NCBI RefSeq assembly: GCF_030068475.1
Contig: NZ_JAQOSP010000073.1
Coordinates: 1 to 51,834, forward strand
DNA length: 51,834 bases
DNA from: Roseofilum acuticapitatum BLCC-M154
Lineage (GTDB): Bacteria; Cyanobacteriota; Cyanobacteriia; Cyanobacteriales; Desertifilaceae
Direction: 5' to 3'
The notes below the pieces were generated by a model. The model made no database searches, was not told the DNA's origin, and was given only the letters and a program-made list of their open reading frames with translations. Made by a program: the position numbers and the translations under genes. Each line of letters begins with the position of its first letter. The first letter of the stretch is position 1. Positions 35,221 to 46,000 of the stretch are shown here, one piece after another.

Positions 35221-36207
35221 CTAAGAACGAGATTTAAACGGGCTTTTGCGTTTTTTGCTTTTTTGCTTCATTTTTTCGCGCTCGTATTCGACTTCCTTGA
35301 GTTTCTTCAGAATACGGCTAAAGTATTCCTGCATATAGGAGTCTAAGGTGGTGGTGTCTTTGGGGTCAAGGCCAAACACATTATAGACTTCATCCATGGG
35401 AGCGCTGAGGGGTTTACCACTGGCTTGAACCTCAGCAAAGGCGAGGCGATCGCTAATATTCCATGTCCATTGGAAAAATCGCGTCATCCCACGTACCGCT
35501 CGCAACAAACCAATTGGCATTCGGGAAACCCTCGCTTGTCTTCCAGAGAGTCTTTCGCACAGAGCAATAATTTCATCCCCATTCCAGGCTTTTGTCCCCA
35601 CCAGAGGAAACGTGCGCCCTTGAGTTTCTGGCACACTCAAAGCCCGAACCGCAAATTTGGCGATATCCTGGGTATCCATATAGGCAACGGGTGAAGATTT
35701 TCCCATCACCCAAACCCCCTGTTGATCCAGGATAGGGATAGCATACTGGGGAATCAGTCCCTGCATGAAGCCCGCTAACTGAAAAATCGTATACTTCAGA
35801 TCGGCTTGTTTTAGGAACAGTTCTGTACAGTGCTTGATTTCCATCAAAGGCACTTGGGGATATTGATCGGCATCCAGAATCGAGAAAAAGATGTAGCGTT
35901 CAATACCCGCTTCTTTAACCGATTGAATTAGGGAGACTTTGGCATCCCAGTCTACTTCTTTCATACTCAGGGAGTCGGTGGGACGGGATGTAGCTGCATC
36001 AATAACGGCAGTAACACCTTCTAGGGCTTTTTTAATACTTTCAGGTTTACATAAATGGCCTTGGGCAAGTTCGGCTCCCCGTTCTTTAAGAAATCCCGCT
36101 TTTTGCGGATAACGGACTAAACAGCGAACTGAATGGCCTTCTTCTAAGGCGCGGAAGACGATCTGTCTTCCGAGTGTGCCTGTGGCTCCAACAATTAATA
36201 AAGTCAT
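35221..36207 (-). CDS. ycf39: Ycf39-like NAD(P)-binding protein (photosystem II assembly)
   Basis: A 328-residue atypical short-chain dehydrogenase of the NmrA/Ycf39 group. The N-terminal MTLLIVGATGTLGRQIVFRA is the Rossmann motif, and AGIERYIFFSILDADQYPQVPLM and the YMDTQDIAKFA segment match Ycf39/HCF244. In cyanobacteria Ycf39 works with Hlips in early photosystem II assembly, delivering chlorophyll to D1. The catalytic Tyr-Lys of true dehydrogenases is not apparent. The C-terminus is a basic tail (KMKQKSKKRKSPFKSR). Confidence 0.88.
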   Translation of the reverse strand: MTLLIVGATGTLGRQIVFRALEEGHSVRCLVRYPQKAGFLKERGAELAQGHLCKPESIKKALEGVTAVIDAATSRPTDSLSMKEVDWDAKVSLIQSVKEAGIERYIFFSILDADQYPQVPLMEIKHCTELFLKQADLKYTIFQLAGFMQGLIPQYAIPILDQQGVWVMGKSSPVAYMDTQDIAKFAVRALSVPETQGRTFPLVGTKAWNGDEIIALCERLSGRQARVSRMPIGLLRAVRGMTRFFQWTWNISDRLAFAEVQASGKPLSAPMDEVYNVFGLDPKDTTTLDSYMQEYFSRILKKLKEVEYEREKMKQKSKKRKSPFKSRS

Positions 36208-36344
36208 TGATTATAGTTTACAAAACGTAACTTTTTATAAGAGTCTATCAGAAAACTTCAAGAATCTTGACATTCATTCATAATTTTTCTGGACTTGGGG
36301 GTAGATCTGGGGGTTTGTCCTCCAGGTCTAACGGAGATAAAGAA

Positions 36345-36364
36345 GGCGGGGAGGCTTCCCCGCC
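36345..36364 (-). terminator. Hairpin downstream of petM
   Basis: GGCGGGGA and TTCCCCGCC form an 8-9 bp stem with a very small loop, 55 nt after the petM stop in its direction. On the minus strand it is followed by TTCTTTATC, a weak T-rich tail. A factor-independent terminator is likely. Confidence 0.55.
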
Positions 36365-36418
36365 AAGGATGAGAGCATTACAGCCGATCGCTGTGAACTT
36401 GAGTTAAGCTACCTCAGA

Positions 36419-36526
36419 TTAGCCTTCGACACTATTCTGAATTTTCAGCAGCAGGAAGCCTAAACCTAGGCCCACCATAATTAAACTGGAAGATAGGAAT
36501 GCAGCATTAAAGATTTCAGCGCCCAT
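36419..36526 (-). CDS. petM: Cytochrome b6f complex subunit PetM
   Basis: A 35-residue single-span membrane protein: MGAEIFNAAFLSSSLIMVGL, then GLGFLLLKIQNSVEG. The LGFLLLKIQ stretch is the recognised PetM end. It is subunit VII of the thylakoid cytochrome b6f complex. It is transcribed toward ycf39 but separated by a hairpin. The short length is normal. Confidence 0.93.
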   Translation of the reverse strand: MGAEIFNAAFLSSSLIMVGLGLGFLLLKIQNSVEG

Positions 36527-36652
36527 GGTTTAAGTAATATCCTTTAAGGTGAATTGATTGACAAATACAGGCTTAGACTCCAGACCTCTGGGACTAAGCG
36601 CCTAGGTTGATTGTAGAACAGTTTTGACCCATGGGGTCATAGGTAATAGGTC

Positions 36653-37696
36653 ATGGGTAATAGGTTGAACCGTTTAGCGATTACACTCGGCGATCCGATG
36701 GGAATTGGCCCGGAAGTGATTTTGAAAGCTCTGGCCGATCGCCACTTTCAGGAGCAGATTCAGATTACGGTGGTTGGATCTGCGTCCATTTTACAGGAAA
36801 CCTACAGCCGTTTAGTATCTCAAGGACAACCTTTAGCCGATCCCGATCGCCTCTCAATTCTGGATATTCCCCTACCTCATGAAGTGTCTAAAGCACTTAA
36901 GTTAGGTGTGGGCAATGGGGCGAGTGGATGGGCCAGTTTTGCTTATCTACAGGAGGCCATTTCCCAAACCTTAGCGGGTAACTTCCAAGGGATTGTCACC
37001 GGCCCTATTGCCAAATCCGCCTGGAAAGCGGCTGGATATGATTATCCAGGACAAACGGAACTTCTGGCGGAAAAAGCCGGTACAGAGCAATTTGGCATGT
37101 TATTTGTGGGGCGATCGCCTCATACCCAGTGGCAACTAATTGTCTTGTTAGCAACCACTCACATCCCCCTGGCAAAAGTTCCAGAAATCTTAACACCAAC
37201 TCTCCTAAACCAGAAGCTACAATTGTTAGTTAATGTTTTGCGCGACCAGTTTGGTCTTAGCCAACCTCGGATTGCGATCGCCGGACTCAATCCCCATAGC
37301 GGCGAACAGGGGCAACTGGGTACAGAAGAGATCGATTGGATCGCTCCCTGGCTGGACGCATCTCGCCAGCTCTATCCCCATCTCACCCTAGATGGCCTCA
37401 TACCACCAGACACCTTATGGGTTAAACCCGCTCAAGCCTGGTATGACTCATCCTTTGCCGCCCAAATCCATGATGCCTACATCGCACTTTATCATGACCA
37501 AGGATTAATCCCGGTGAAAATGATGGCTTTCGATCGAGCAGTCAATACCTCCATTGGTTTACCCTTTGTGCGTACATCACCAGATCATGGCACGGCCTTT
37601 GATATTGCGGGCAAAGGACTAGCCCATGCTACCAGCATGAAAGCCGCCATTCAACTGGCTACTGAACTGGTTTACCAGAAAACTGTTATTGGTTGA
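36653..37696 (+). CDS. pdxA: 4-hydroxythreonine-4-phosphate dehydrogenase
   Basis: A 347-residue NAD-dependent enzyme of the DXP-dependent pyridoxal phosphate pathway. The opening [16 protein letters not shown], the substrate loop [23 protein letters not shown] and the metal-site segment [15 protein letters not shown] are all present, and the length is typical. The gap to petM contains short GGTAATAGGTCATGGG-like repeats and the divergent promoters. Confidence 0.96.
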   Translation: MGNRLNRLAITLGDPMGIGPEVILKALADRHFQEQIQITVVGSASILQETYSRLVSQGQPLADPDRLSILDIPLPHEVSKALKLGVGNGASGWASFAYLQEAISQTLAGNFQGIVTGPIAKSAWKAAGYDYPGQTELLAEKAGTEQFGMLFVGRSPHTQWQLIVLLATTHIPLAKVPEILTPTLLNQKLQLLVNVLRDQFGLSQPRIAIAGLNPHSGEQGQLGTEEIDWIAPWLDASRQLYPHLTLDGLIPPDTLWVKPAQAWYDSSFAAQIHDAYIALYHDQGLIPVKMMAFDRAVNTSIGLPFVRTSPDHGTAFDIAGKGLAHATSMKAAIQLATELVYQKTVIG

Positions 37697-37861
37697 TGAC
37701 TTTGGCAAGATATCTTAATATAATTAGAGGCGATATAGCGCAAAAATAGAAAAAGTTCAGTATTCAGGAATACAGAACTTAAGTTAAAATCTAATGGATG
37801 GCGATCAAACGCCTATCTCCGACCGTTCTCATACACCATTCCAAACATCAAGAGGGTGAAA

Positions 37862-38083
37862 ATGCTTCAATCTATTCGTTACTCCTTAAATATGATTCAA
37901 GACGAGGCCCGCAGTCTCGTACAAGACGGAGTGATTAGTCGTCAACAACCGATTTATGTTCTTTGTAAATATATTCCCGCCCGTGAATGGGGTTATGTTG
38001 AGTGTGAATTAGAAAACGGCAATTTCTTACTTAGAGACCGGATTGGAGACCTTTTAGGACGCGAAGAATGGGATAATGACTAG
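37862..38083 (+). CDS. DUF4327 family protein
   Basis: A 73-residue cyanobacterial protein. SRQQPIYVLCKYIPAREW and LRDRIGDLLGREEWDND are the DUF4327 hallmarks. Function is unknown. A GTG two codons upstream is in frame, but AGAGG lies 6 nt before the ATG at 37862, so the shorter form is preferred. Confidence 0.85.
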   Translation: MLQSIRYSLNMIQDEARSLVQDGVISRQQPIYVLCKYIPAREWGYVECELENGNFLLRDRIGDLLGREEWDND

Positions 38084-38097
38084 ATTTCAAAGCCAGA

Positions 38098-38122
38098 CAG
38101 GGGATCGATAATCGATCCCCTG
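38098..38122. terminator. Bidirectional hairpin between convergent genes
   Basis: CAGGGGATCGA and TCGATCCCCTG form an 11-bp perfect stem with a TAA loop, placed between the 3' ends of the DUF4327 gene and the convergent gene at 38136. A T-tract is lacking, so termination strength is uncertain. Confidence 0.65.
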
Positions 38123-38135
38123 TTCGTTGAGAACT

Positions 38136-38519
38136 CTAACTTTCTTCTTGGCGTAACTTTTCTAACTCAGAGCGTAAAGTGGCCAGTTGTTCCGTCAACT
38201 CTTCAATTTCCGCTTGAGGATCTGAATCTATGGGTGTTTCTGGTTCTTGACTGAAGCCAGCAGACTCAGAATCAGCACTAGAATCGGGTGGATTAGTTTT
38301 TTCCTTCATCAAATTATCAACAAAATTTCGTGCTTCCTCTTCCGTAATTTTCCCCTTTTCTGACCATTCTTGAGCCAGTTCAGCTAAATTTTCGGTGAGT
38401 TTGCGCCAACTTTCTTGCCGCTTCTGCTCATCTTGCAGAACTTCGGCAAAAGAAGCAGTTGCTCCTAGGGTGACATGAAAGCTTTGTTGTAACAGTTGCA
38501 CTAAGGTTTCAGAATTCAT
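38136..38519 (-). CDS. Conserved cyanobacterial coiled-coil protein, phasin-like
   Basis: A 127-residue soluble protein. The N-terminal ~70 residues are helical (VQLLQQSFHVTLGATASFAE, WSEKGKITEEEARNFVDNL) and resemble phasin-like or PHA granule-associated proteins. A disordered acidic Ser/Pro linker is followed by a C-terminal coiled coil (about 100-127). The exact family is not certain. It is divergent from iscS by 67 bp. Confidence 0.65.
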   Translation of the reverse strand: MNSETLVQLLQQSFHVTLGATASFAEVLQDEQKRQESWRKLTENLAELAQEWSEKGKITEEEARNFVDNLMKEKTNPPDSSADSESAGFSQEPETPIDSDPQAEIEELTEQLATLRSELEKLRQEES

Positions 38520-38586
38520 ATTCTTGTTTTAGGCTTGAGGATATGGGCAATATCTGTGCCCTGATTCTACTGTAATCTTCAAGAAT

Positions 38587-39750
38587 ATGTCTGAGCGACC
38601 AATTTATCTTGACTGCCATGCCACCACACCAGTGGATGAAAGGGTTTTAGCGGCCATGCTACCCTACTTCACGGAGCGATTCGGTAATGCTGCTAGTATT
38701 ACCCACACCTATGGTTGGGAAGCCGAAGCAGCCGTTAGCCGTAGCCGAGAAGTTTTGGCCCAAGCCATCGGTGGTACTCCAGAAGAAATGATCTTTACCA
38801 GTGGAGCCACTGAAGCTAACAATTTAGCCATCAAGGGTGTAGCCGAGGCTTACTTTAGCAAAGGTCGCCATCTGATTACTGTTACTACAGAACATAATGC
38901 TGTTTTAGATCCTTGTGAGTATTTAAAATCTTTAGGCTTTGAAATCACTTATTTGGGGGTTGATGCTCAAGGGTTAATCGATTTAGAAGAGCTAAAAGCA
39001 GCCATTCGGGAGGAGACTATTCTAGTTTCTGTGATGGCGGCCAATAATGAGATTGGGGTGATTCAACCTCTAGCCGAAATCGGCCAAATTTGTCGCGATC
39101 GTCAAGTGCTTTTCCACACCGACGCAGCCCAAGCTCTCGGTAAAATCCCCCTGAATGTCCAGGACATGAACATTGACTTAATGTCCCTGACGGCCCATAA
39201 ACTCTACGGCCCCAAAGGCATTGGAGCCTTATATGTCAGGCGACGCAACCCCAGAGTCAAATTAGCTGCCCAGATCCACGGAGGCGGCCATGAGCGAGGG
39301 CTGCGATCGGGCACACTTTATACTCCTCAAATCGTGGGTTTTGCGGAAGCTGTGGGTCTAGGCATCGCAGAACAAGACAGGGAAGCCAAACGCCTAACCC
39401 AACTGAGAGAACAACTTTGGAGCGCCCTAAGTTCCCTAGACGGCATTCACCTTAACGGTCATCCCACCCAAAGATTACCCGGTAACCTCAATATCAGTGT
39501 AGAAGGGGTAGACGGCTCCGCCCTACTGTTAGGATTGCAACCTGTCGTTGCCCTCTCCTCCGGTTCCGCTTGTACCTCTACTAAAATTGCCCCCTCCCAT
39601 GTTCTCTTAGCATTAGGCCGAGAAGAAAAACTCGCCTATGCTTCCGTAAGATTCGGTATCGGCCGAGTGAATACTGAACCAGAAATCGAGCAAGTCGCCC
39701 AATACTTTATCTCCACCGTGACAGCATTACGCAAAGCCAAACAACATTGA
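38587..39750 (+). CDS. iscS: Cysteine desulfurase (IscS/NifS family)
   Basis: A 387-residue PLP enzyme that takes sulfur from cysteine for Fe-S cluster and thio-cofactor synthesis. IYLDCHATTPVD opens the protein. TTEHNAV has the PLP-stacking His, and the Schiff-base Lys205 lies in TAHKLYGPKG. The persulfide Cys329 is in SSGSACTS. It is the group I (IscS/NifS) type by its active-site loop. No iscU or other cluster gene is adjacent. Confidence 0.94.
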   Translation: MSERPIYLDCHATTPVDERVLAAMLPYFTERFGNAASITHTYGWEAEAAVSRSREVLAQAIGGTPEEMIFTSGATEANNLAIKGVAEAYFSKGRHLITVTTEHNAVLDPCEYLKSLGFEITYLGVDAQGLIDLEELKAAIREETILVSVMAANNEIGVIQPLAEIGQICRDRQVLFHTDAAQALGKIPLNVQDMNIDLMSLTAHKLYGPKGIGALYVRRRNPRVKLAAQIHGGGHERGLRSGTLYTPQIVGFAEAVGLGIAEQDREAKRLTQLREQLWSALSSLDGIHLNGHPTQRLPGNLNISVEGVDGSALLLGLQPVVALSSGSACTSTKIAPSHVLLALGREEKLAYASVRFGIGRVNTEPEIEQVAQYFISTVTALRKAKQH

Positions 39751-39815
39751 TAGGTTGATGTATATCTGGAAAACCCATAAACTGATGTGGAGTTTTATCC
39801 TAGTTTTCCCAAGGT

Positions 39816-39969
39816 GTCATATCAAGTCCGATTGTTCATGTCCGCGAAGCGGAAATACCATGATTAAAAACTTAGGGAGCGAGACGCTCCCGCTCCAGCA
39901 ATATTAAGGGATTAGAGGAGTGCGGGCATCTTGCCCGCTTCTTCACCCTTTATCCGGACTTGATATCAT
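39816..39969. repeat. Dispersed intergenic repeat, copy B
   Basis: Reverse-complement match to 1-152: TTCATGTCCGCGAAGCGGAA, then GGGAGCGAGACGCTCCC, then GCGGGCATCTTGCCCGC, bounded by TCATATCAAG and CTTGATATCA, which are inverted copies of each other. The whole could fold into several hairpins. It lies between iscS and the giant RTX gene. Confidence 0.75.
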
Positions 39970-40000
39970 CCTGCCATTAGCTTCTCATACCTAACCAACC

Positions 40001-43000
40001 ATGAGTTTAATTGACAATACCACTGCTCAATGGACAGTCAATACCCCTATTGGCAATAATAACCACTATCTCAACAACAACTTTTCAGCCGCAGGAAATC
40101 CCCTAGCAGGAACCATTGATGGCGGGCCGGTGGAGTATCGAGCCGCCGATGGTACGGTAGTCAATAGTTATAACAATAATATTCCTACATTGCTAGATGG
40201 AGCCAAAAGCGCCCTAGAATTCGGCAGCTATATTTTCTTCACTGGAGACAATGCCCAAGGGATTCGCCGTATCGATAATGACTGGTCGAGTAATGTCACT
40301 GGGTATCAAGCTACAGCAGAGCAAACTGAGTCCATTACCACCGATGGCACGTATATTTATGGAAATAATGATGTTAATCGCGACCAGATTATTCAATGGT
40401 CAGTTACTAATAATCCCGGTGACTTTAGCCTAACGCAACAATGGGCGCAAGATGTGGGAACTGGCGGACGCTTTCGCGGCATTAGCTATTTTGACCATGG
40501 CAGTGGAAATGACTATATTTACGCCAGTGATGGGGGAGCGAGTGGTACGGGGGATAAAATTTGGGCCTTTGATGCGGATACAGGGAATGCAACGGCGGTT
40601 AACTTTAACGGGACAGATATTACTGTACCCGGTACAGATTTAGTTTATCAGGCGATCGTGCATGAAGTCGGTGGGCGCAAGCTCCTGATGGCTGCAACCA
40701 CTAGCGAGCTTCATGTGTGGGATATGCTCTCCCCCACCACCACTATCTCCGCAACACCCACGGAAACCTACACCATCGCAGGTCCTAATCCTAATCAACT
40801 TCGAGACAGCAGTGCCAATCCTTTAGGCGCAGGTTTTTTAGGTGCTAGTGCAACCGGGTCTCAGTTATTTCTCGGCCATGGTAGTCAAGTCTTGGCCTAC
40901 GAACTAGCCGCCACTCCTCTGAGTACGGAAGTCACCAATACCAACGATAGCGGCGAGGGTTCCCTTCGACAAGCCCTGATTCATGCTGCGGCCAATCCAG
41001 GTGCAGATACGATTACATTTGGCGGGATGATGTTTGGTGGGATATTTCCTAGCATGGTGTTCACCGATCCTATCCCAGATACTATTACTCTCACCTCTGG
41101 AGAGCTGACTTATTTCAGCAAGGCTGGGAATGATCTCACCATTCAAGCGCCAGGAAATGCCCCACTGACGGTGAGCGGGAATAACTTATCGAGGGTGTTT
41201 AATTTTGATAGTACTTCTGAGATTACCATTGATGGATTGACTATTGCTAATGGTAATGCTAGTGATGGCGGTGGTGGAATTTATAACAACTCGACAGGCA
41301 CAGTTAATGTAACAAATAGCACTTTATCGAGTAATTTTGCTTCTCCTTTTGGTGGTGGTGGAATTTATAACAACTCGACGGGCACAGTTAATGTGATAAA
41401 TAGCACTTTGTCGAATAATTTTGCTTCTCCTTTTAGTAGTGGTGGTGGAATTTATAACAACTCGACGGGCACAGTTAATGTGATAAATAGCACTTTGTCG
41501 AGTAATTTTGCTTATTTTTTTGGTGGTGGTATTTTTAACAGCTCAACGGGAACAGTTAATGTAAGAAATACCATCATCGCTGGCAACACAGCCAGCAGCC
41601 CCGACCCAGATGTAAGCGGAACCTTCACCAGCAATAACCGTAACGTCATTGGCGATACCACAGGAAGCACCGGCTTCGGCGGCACAGACATCATCGGAGT
41701 CGCCCCCAACACTGTCATCAATACCACCCTCGCGGACAACGGTGGAACCACCCAAACCCATGCCCTCGTTGCCGGCAGTCCCGCCCTTGATGCCGGTAAC
41801 AATGCCGATGTCCCCGGCACTATCACCACCGACCAACGAGGAACCGGCTTTGACCGCATCTCCAACAGTACCGTCGATATCGGAGCCTACGAAACCCAAG
41901 TTTCTCCCCTAGTCATCTCCGAAATCATGTACGACCCCAACAGTGCTGAAGATGACTGGGAATGGATAGAAGTCTACAACTCCGGCAGCAGCACCATCGA
42001 TTTATCCGGCTACTTCCTCGACGATAATAACACTCTTGAGCATTTCTTCCCTAACATCGCCAGTGGTTCTATTGCTGCTGGCAGTAGCGCCATCCTCTTC
42101 AACGACGACGACCTTGATGCTTCTGACTTTGAAGCCGCCTGGGGAACCGGCATCACCTTAATCGGCGTTACCAATTGGGGTGCCATGGGACTCAACAACG
42201 GTGGCGATACCGTTGGTTTATGGGATAGCTTTACCAGCTATAGCGGTGACCATACCACTCATGCTAACGCCATTGAAACCGTAAACTACGGTAGCGCAGG
42301 CTTTCCCGACCCCGTAGGCGCGTCCATTTATCTCACCAACCTAACCGCCAATAATACCGTCAGCTCCAACTGGGCAACCAGCACCACTGGCGGCTCCACT
42401 CCCCTCGGAACCGGCTATCTCAGTGCTAATGCCGGTGGAAACAGTGGCAGTGATATCGGCTCCCCTGGTGGCACACTCTCTGCCGTCACCCTCTCCTCCG
42501 GAACCATTGCCGCCGCCAGCGTCCCATCAGGCACAACCAACCATCCCCTCTATCAACTCGACCTAGCCGTAACCACCGCCAACGCCCAATTAACCGGCGC
42601 AACCTTCACCACTGGCGGTAGTTATGTTACCGCCGATATCGTCCCCAACAGCTTTGAACTCTTCTACTCCACTGACACTATCTTCGACGCGGGCGACACC
42701 TCCCTCGGCACTCAAGCCGTTGTCACCTCCGGCAACACCCTCGCCTTCACCGGACTCTCCCAAACCATCAACAACGGCAACACCGGCACACTCTTCCTCG
42801 TCGCCGACATCGCCACCGGAGCCACTGCGGGCAACACCATCAATATTGCCGCTCCCAACCTCAGTGACATCACCTTCACCTCCGCCAGCAAAACCGGAAC
42901 CCCCACTGCTGCCGGAGCGCAAACCTTCGACGCACTCCCCACCCTCACCTCCATCACCTCCACCACCAGCGATGGCACATTCGGAGTCGGAGGCACTCTC

Positions 43001-46000
43001 AACGTCACCGTCAACTTCTCCGAAAACGTCACCCTTGCTGGTGGCAACCTTACCTTAAATTTGGATAGTGGCGGCACAGTCACTATTACTCCTTTTACCA
43101 ACGCCAACAGTGCATCAGGAACCTACACCGTTGGTGCAGGACAAAACAGCACAGACTTAAACTCAACCGGACTAACCCTAGCTGGTGGTGCAACCCTACA
43201 AGATGCCACCGCAAACAACGTTACCCTCACCATTCCCCCAGGACAGTCCCTGGCGGATAATAAAGCTCTAGTCATCGACACCACCGCACCAGCCGCACCC
43301 TCGACTCCCGATATGACGGCGGCTACCGATACGGGCAGTTCAAACAGCGATAACACTACCAGCGACACAACTCCCACATTCACCGGCACGGCAGAAGCGA
43401 ACAGCACTGTCACTCTCACTAGCAGTGTTGATGGCACAGTGGGAACCACCACAGCAGATGGTTTAGGCAACTGGACTATTACTGCCAGCACGTTAAACGC
43501 AGTAGCTCACAATATCACGGCTACAGCTACCGATACGGCGGGAAATACCAGTAGTGCTTCTCTCCCTCTTGGTATTACGGTTGACACGACTGCACCCACG
43601 GTGACGGTCGAACAGGCAGTAGGTCAAGGAGATCCTACCACGGGTTCGCCCATCAACTACACGGTGACGTTCAGCGAACCGGTGACGGGTTTTGCTACGG
43701 GAGATGTAACCCTCGGCGGCACGGCAGGAGCAACTACCGATGCAGTGACGGGTAGCGGCACAACGTATAATATTGCCGTTAGCGGTATGACGGCATCAGG
43801 AACCGTTATCGCTAGTCTTGCCGCAGGAGTCGCCACGGACATCGCCGGAAATGCCAACACTGCCAGCACTAGCACAGATAATACAGTTACGTTTAATAAT
43901 GACCCGACAGCACCAACACTAACCAGCATCACTCGCCAAACTCCGAGTATTACCCCCACCAATGCCGATACTCTGGTTTTCCGAGCCACGTTTGATGAAG
44001 ATGTGCAGAGTGTAGACGCGAGTGACTTTTCGGTAATGGGAACAACGGCGACCATCACCGGAGTAAACGCCGTGAGTGCCTCTGTTTACGATATCACGGT
44101 GTCGGGAGGGGATTTAGCCGGTCTGAATGGAACTGTAGGATTAGATGTTGCAGTAGGACAAAATATTACTGATTTGTCCGCAAATGCGCTACCGACGGCA
44201 GAACCAGGGACGGATGAAGTCTATACGGTGGATAATACGGCTCCAAGTACGCCAACCACCAGCAGCATCACCACAGACACGGGGACGAGCAGCAGTGACG
44301 GAGTGACGAGCGATAGTACGTTAGTATTCGCCGGAACAGCAGAAGCCAATAGCACGATAGAGGTGTTTATTAATGGGAGTTCTATCGGCACAACTACAGC
44401 CGATGGTTTTGGAAGCTGGAGTTTTGACCATACGGGGACGACTCTAGCTGACGGGAATTATAACCTGACGGCGGTGGCCACAGATAGCGCAGGAAATGTG
44501 GGTTCAGCCTCCAGCGCTTTTGCCATAACGGTTGATACTATAGCACCGGCTGCACCTTTAGCTGCGGATATGAGCGCGGCTTCGGATACGGGAAGTTCCA
44601 ACAGCGATAATATTACCAGCAATACCACACCCACGTTTACGGGAACGGCTGAAGCCAATAGTATCGTAACGCTTACGAGTAGTGTTGATGGCACAATTGG
44701 CACAGCTACTGCCGATGGTTCTGGCAACTGGAGTATTACGGCGAGTGCATTAAGTGCAGGCAATCATAATATTACGGCTACGGTTAGTGATGCTGCTGGC
44801 AATACGAGCGCTGCTTCATCTGCTCTTGGCATTACTGTAGATACGACTGCACCGACGGTTACGGTTAATTCTCTGTCTACGTTGGATACGACTCCGGCTT
44901 TGACGGGGACGGTGGATGATAACAGCGCTTCGATTCAGGTTACGGTTAATGGAAATTCTTACACGGGAACGAATAATGGGGATGGAACTTGGACGCTGGC
45001 TGATAATACGATTAGTCTGGCTCTGAGTGCTGGGACTTATGAGGTGGCTGTGGCAGCTACGGATAGTGCGGGTAATGCTGGTAATGATAGCAGCAGTAAT
45101 GAGTTGGTTGTTGCGACTCCAGAAATCCAGTTTTCTGAAGCGAGTTATGCTGCCAATGAAGGGGATGGGACAACGAATCTGATTACGCTTACCCGGAATA
45201 CAACCGTTGGCATTTCTGAGGTTCAAGTGAGCGTGACGGGGGGAGAGGCAACGGGAAATGCCGATTATACGGATAGTGATTTTCCGTTAACGGTTGTGTT
45301 TAATGAGGGAGAAGATAGCAAAACGGTTGCTGTTCCGATTATTGATGATACGGTTGATGAACCTGATGAGACGATATCGTTTGAGGTTACTGCTCAGAAT
45401 AATGCCACGATTGGCGCTCAAAGTACGACAACGTTAAATATTGCTGATAATGATGCTGAACCTAACTTATCTATTAATGATGTTACGGTTAATGAAGATG
45501 CAGGAACTTTAACGTTTACGGTTTCTCTGGATGCAGCGAGCGCTCAGGAGATTACGGTAGATTATGCCACGGCAGATGGCACGGCTACAGCCGGAAGTGA
45601 TTACACGAGTATCAATGGTACGTTAACGTTTGCAGCCGGAGAAACGAGTCAAGGGATTACGATTAATATCACGGATGACAGCTTGGACGAAACCAATGAA
45701 ACGTTTACCGTTGACTTATCGAGCGCCAATAATGCGACGATTAGCGATGCACAGGGGGTGGGAACTATTACAGATAATGATGTTGCTGTAACTCCGTCTC
45801 CGGTTCCTTCTCCGTCTCCAATAACTCCGCCTTCTCCGGTAGTTCCTCCCTCTCCAGTAACTCCTCCCTCTCCTCCTGCTAATGCTCCAGTATCTGTAAG
45901 TTGTCCATTGCTCAATTCTCCTCCTGTTTTTCCGGCGCTGAATCTGACGGAAATGACGCGAGAAGGAACGAGTTTTGCTGATATTTTATTCGGAAATAAT

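Noticed and set aside
41265-41570. CRISPR-like spacing of repeats
   Set aside because: The 84-nt units are in frame and encode beta-helix coils of the RTX protein.
42624-43058. 144-residue Ser/Pro-rich frame and several long antisense frames inside the RTX gene
   Set aside because: Low-complexity shadows of the repetitive, GC-rich Ig-like coding sequence.
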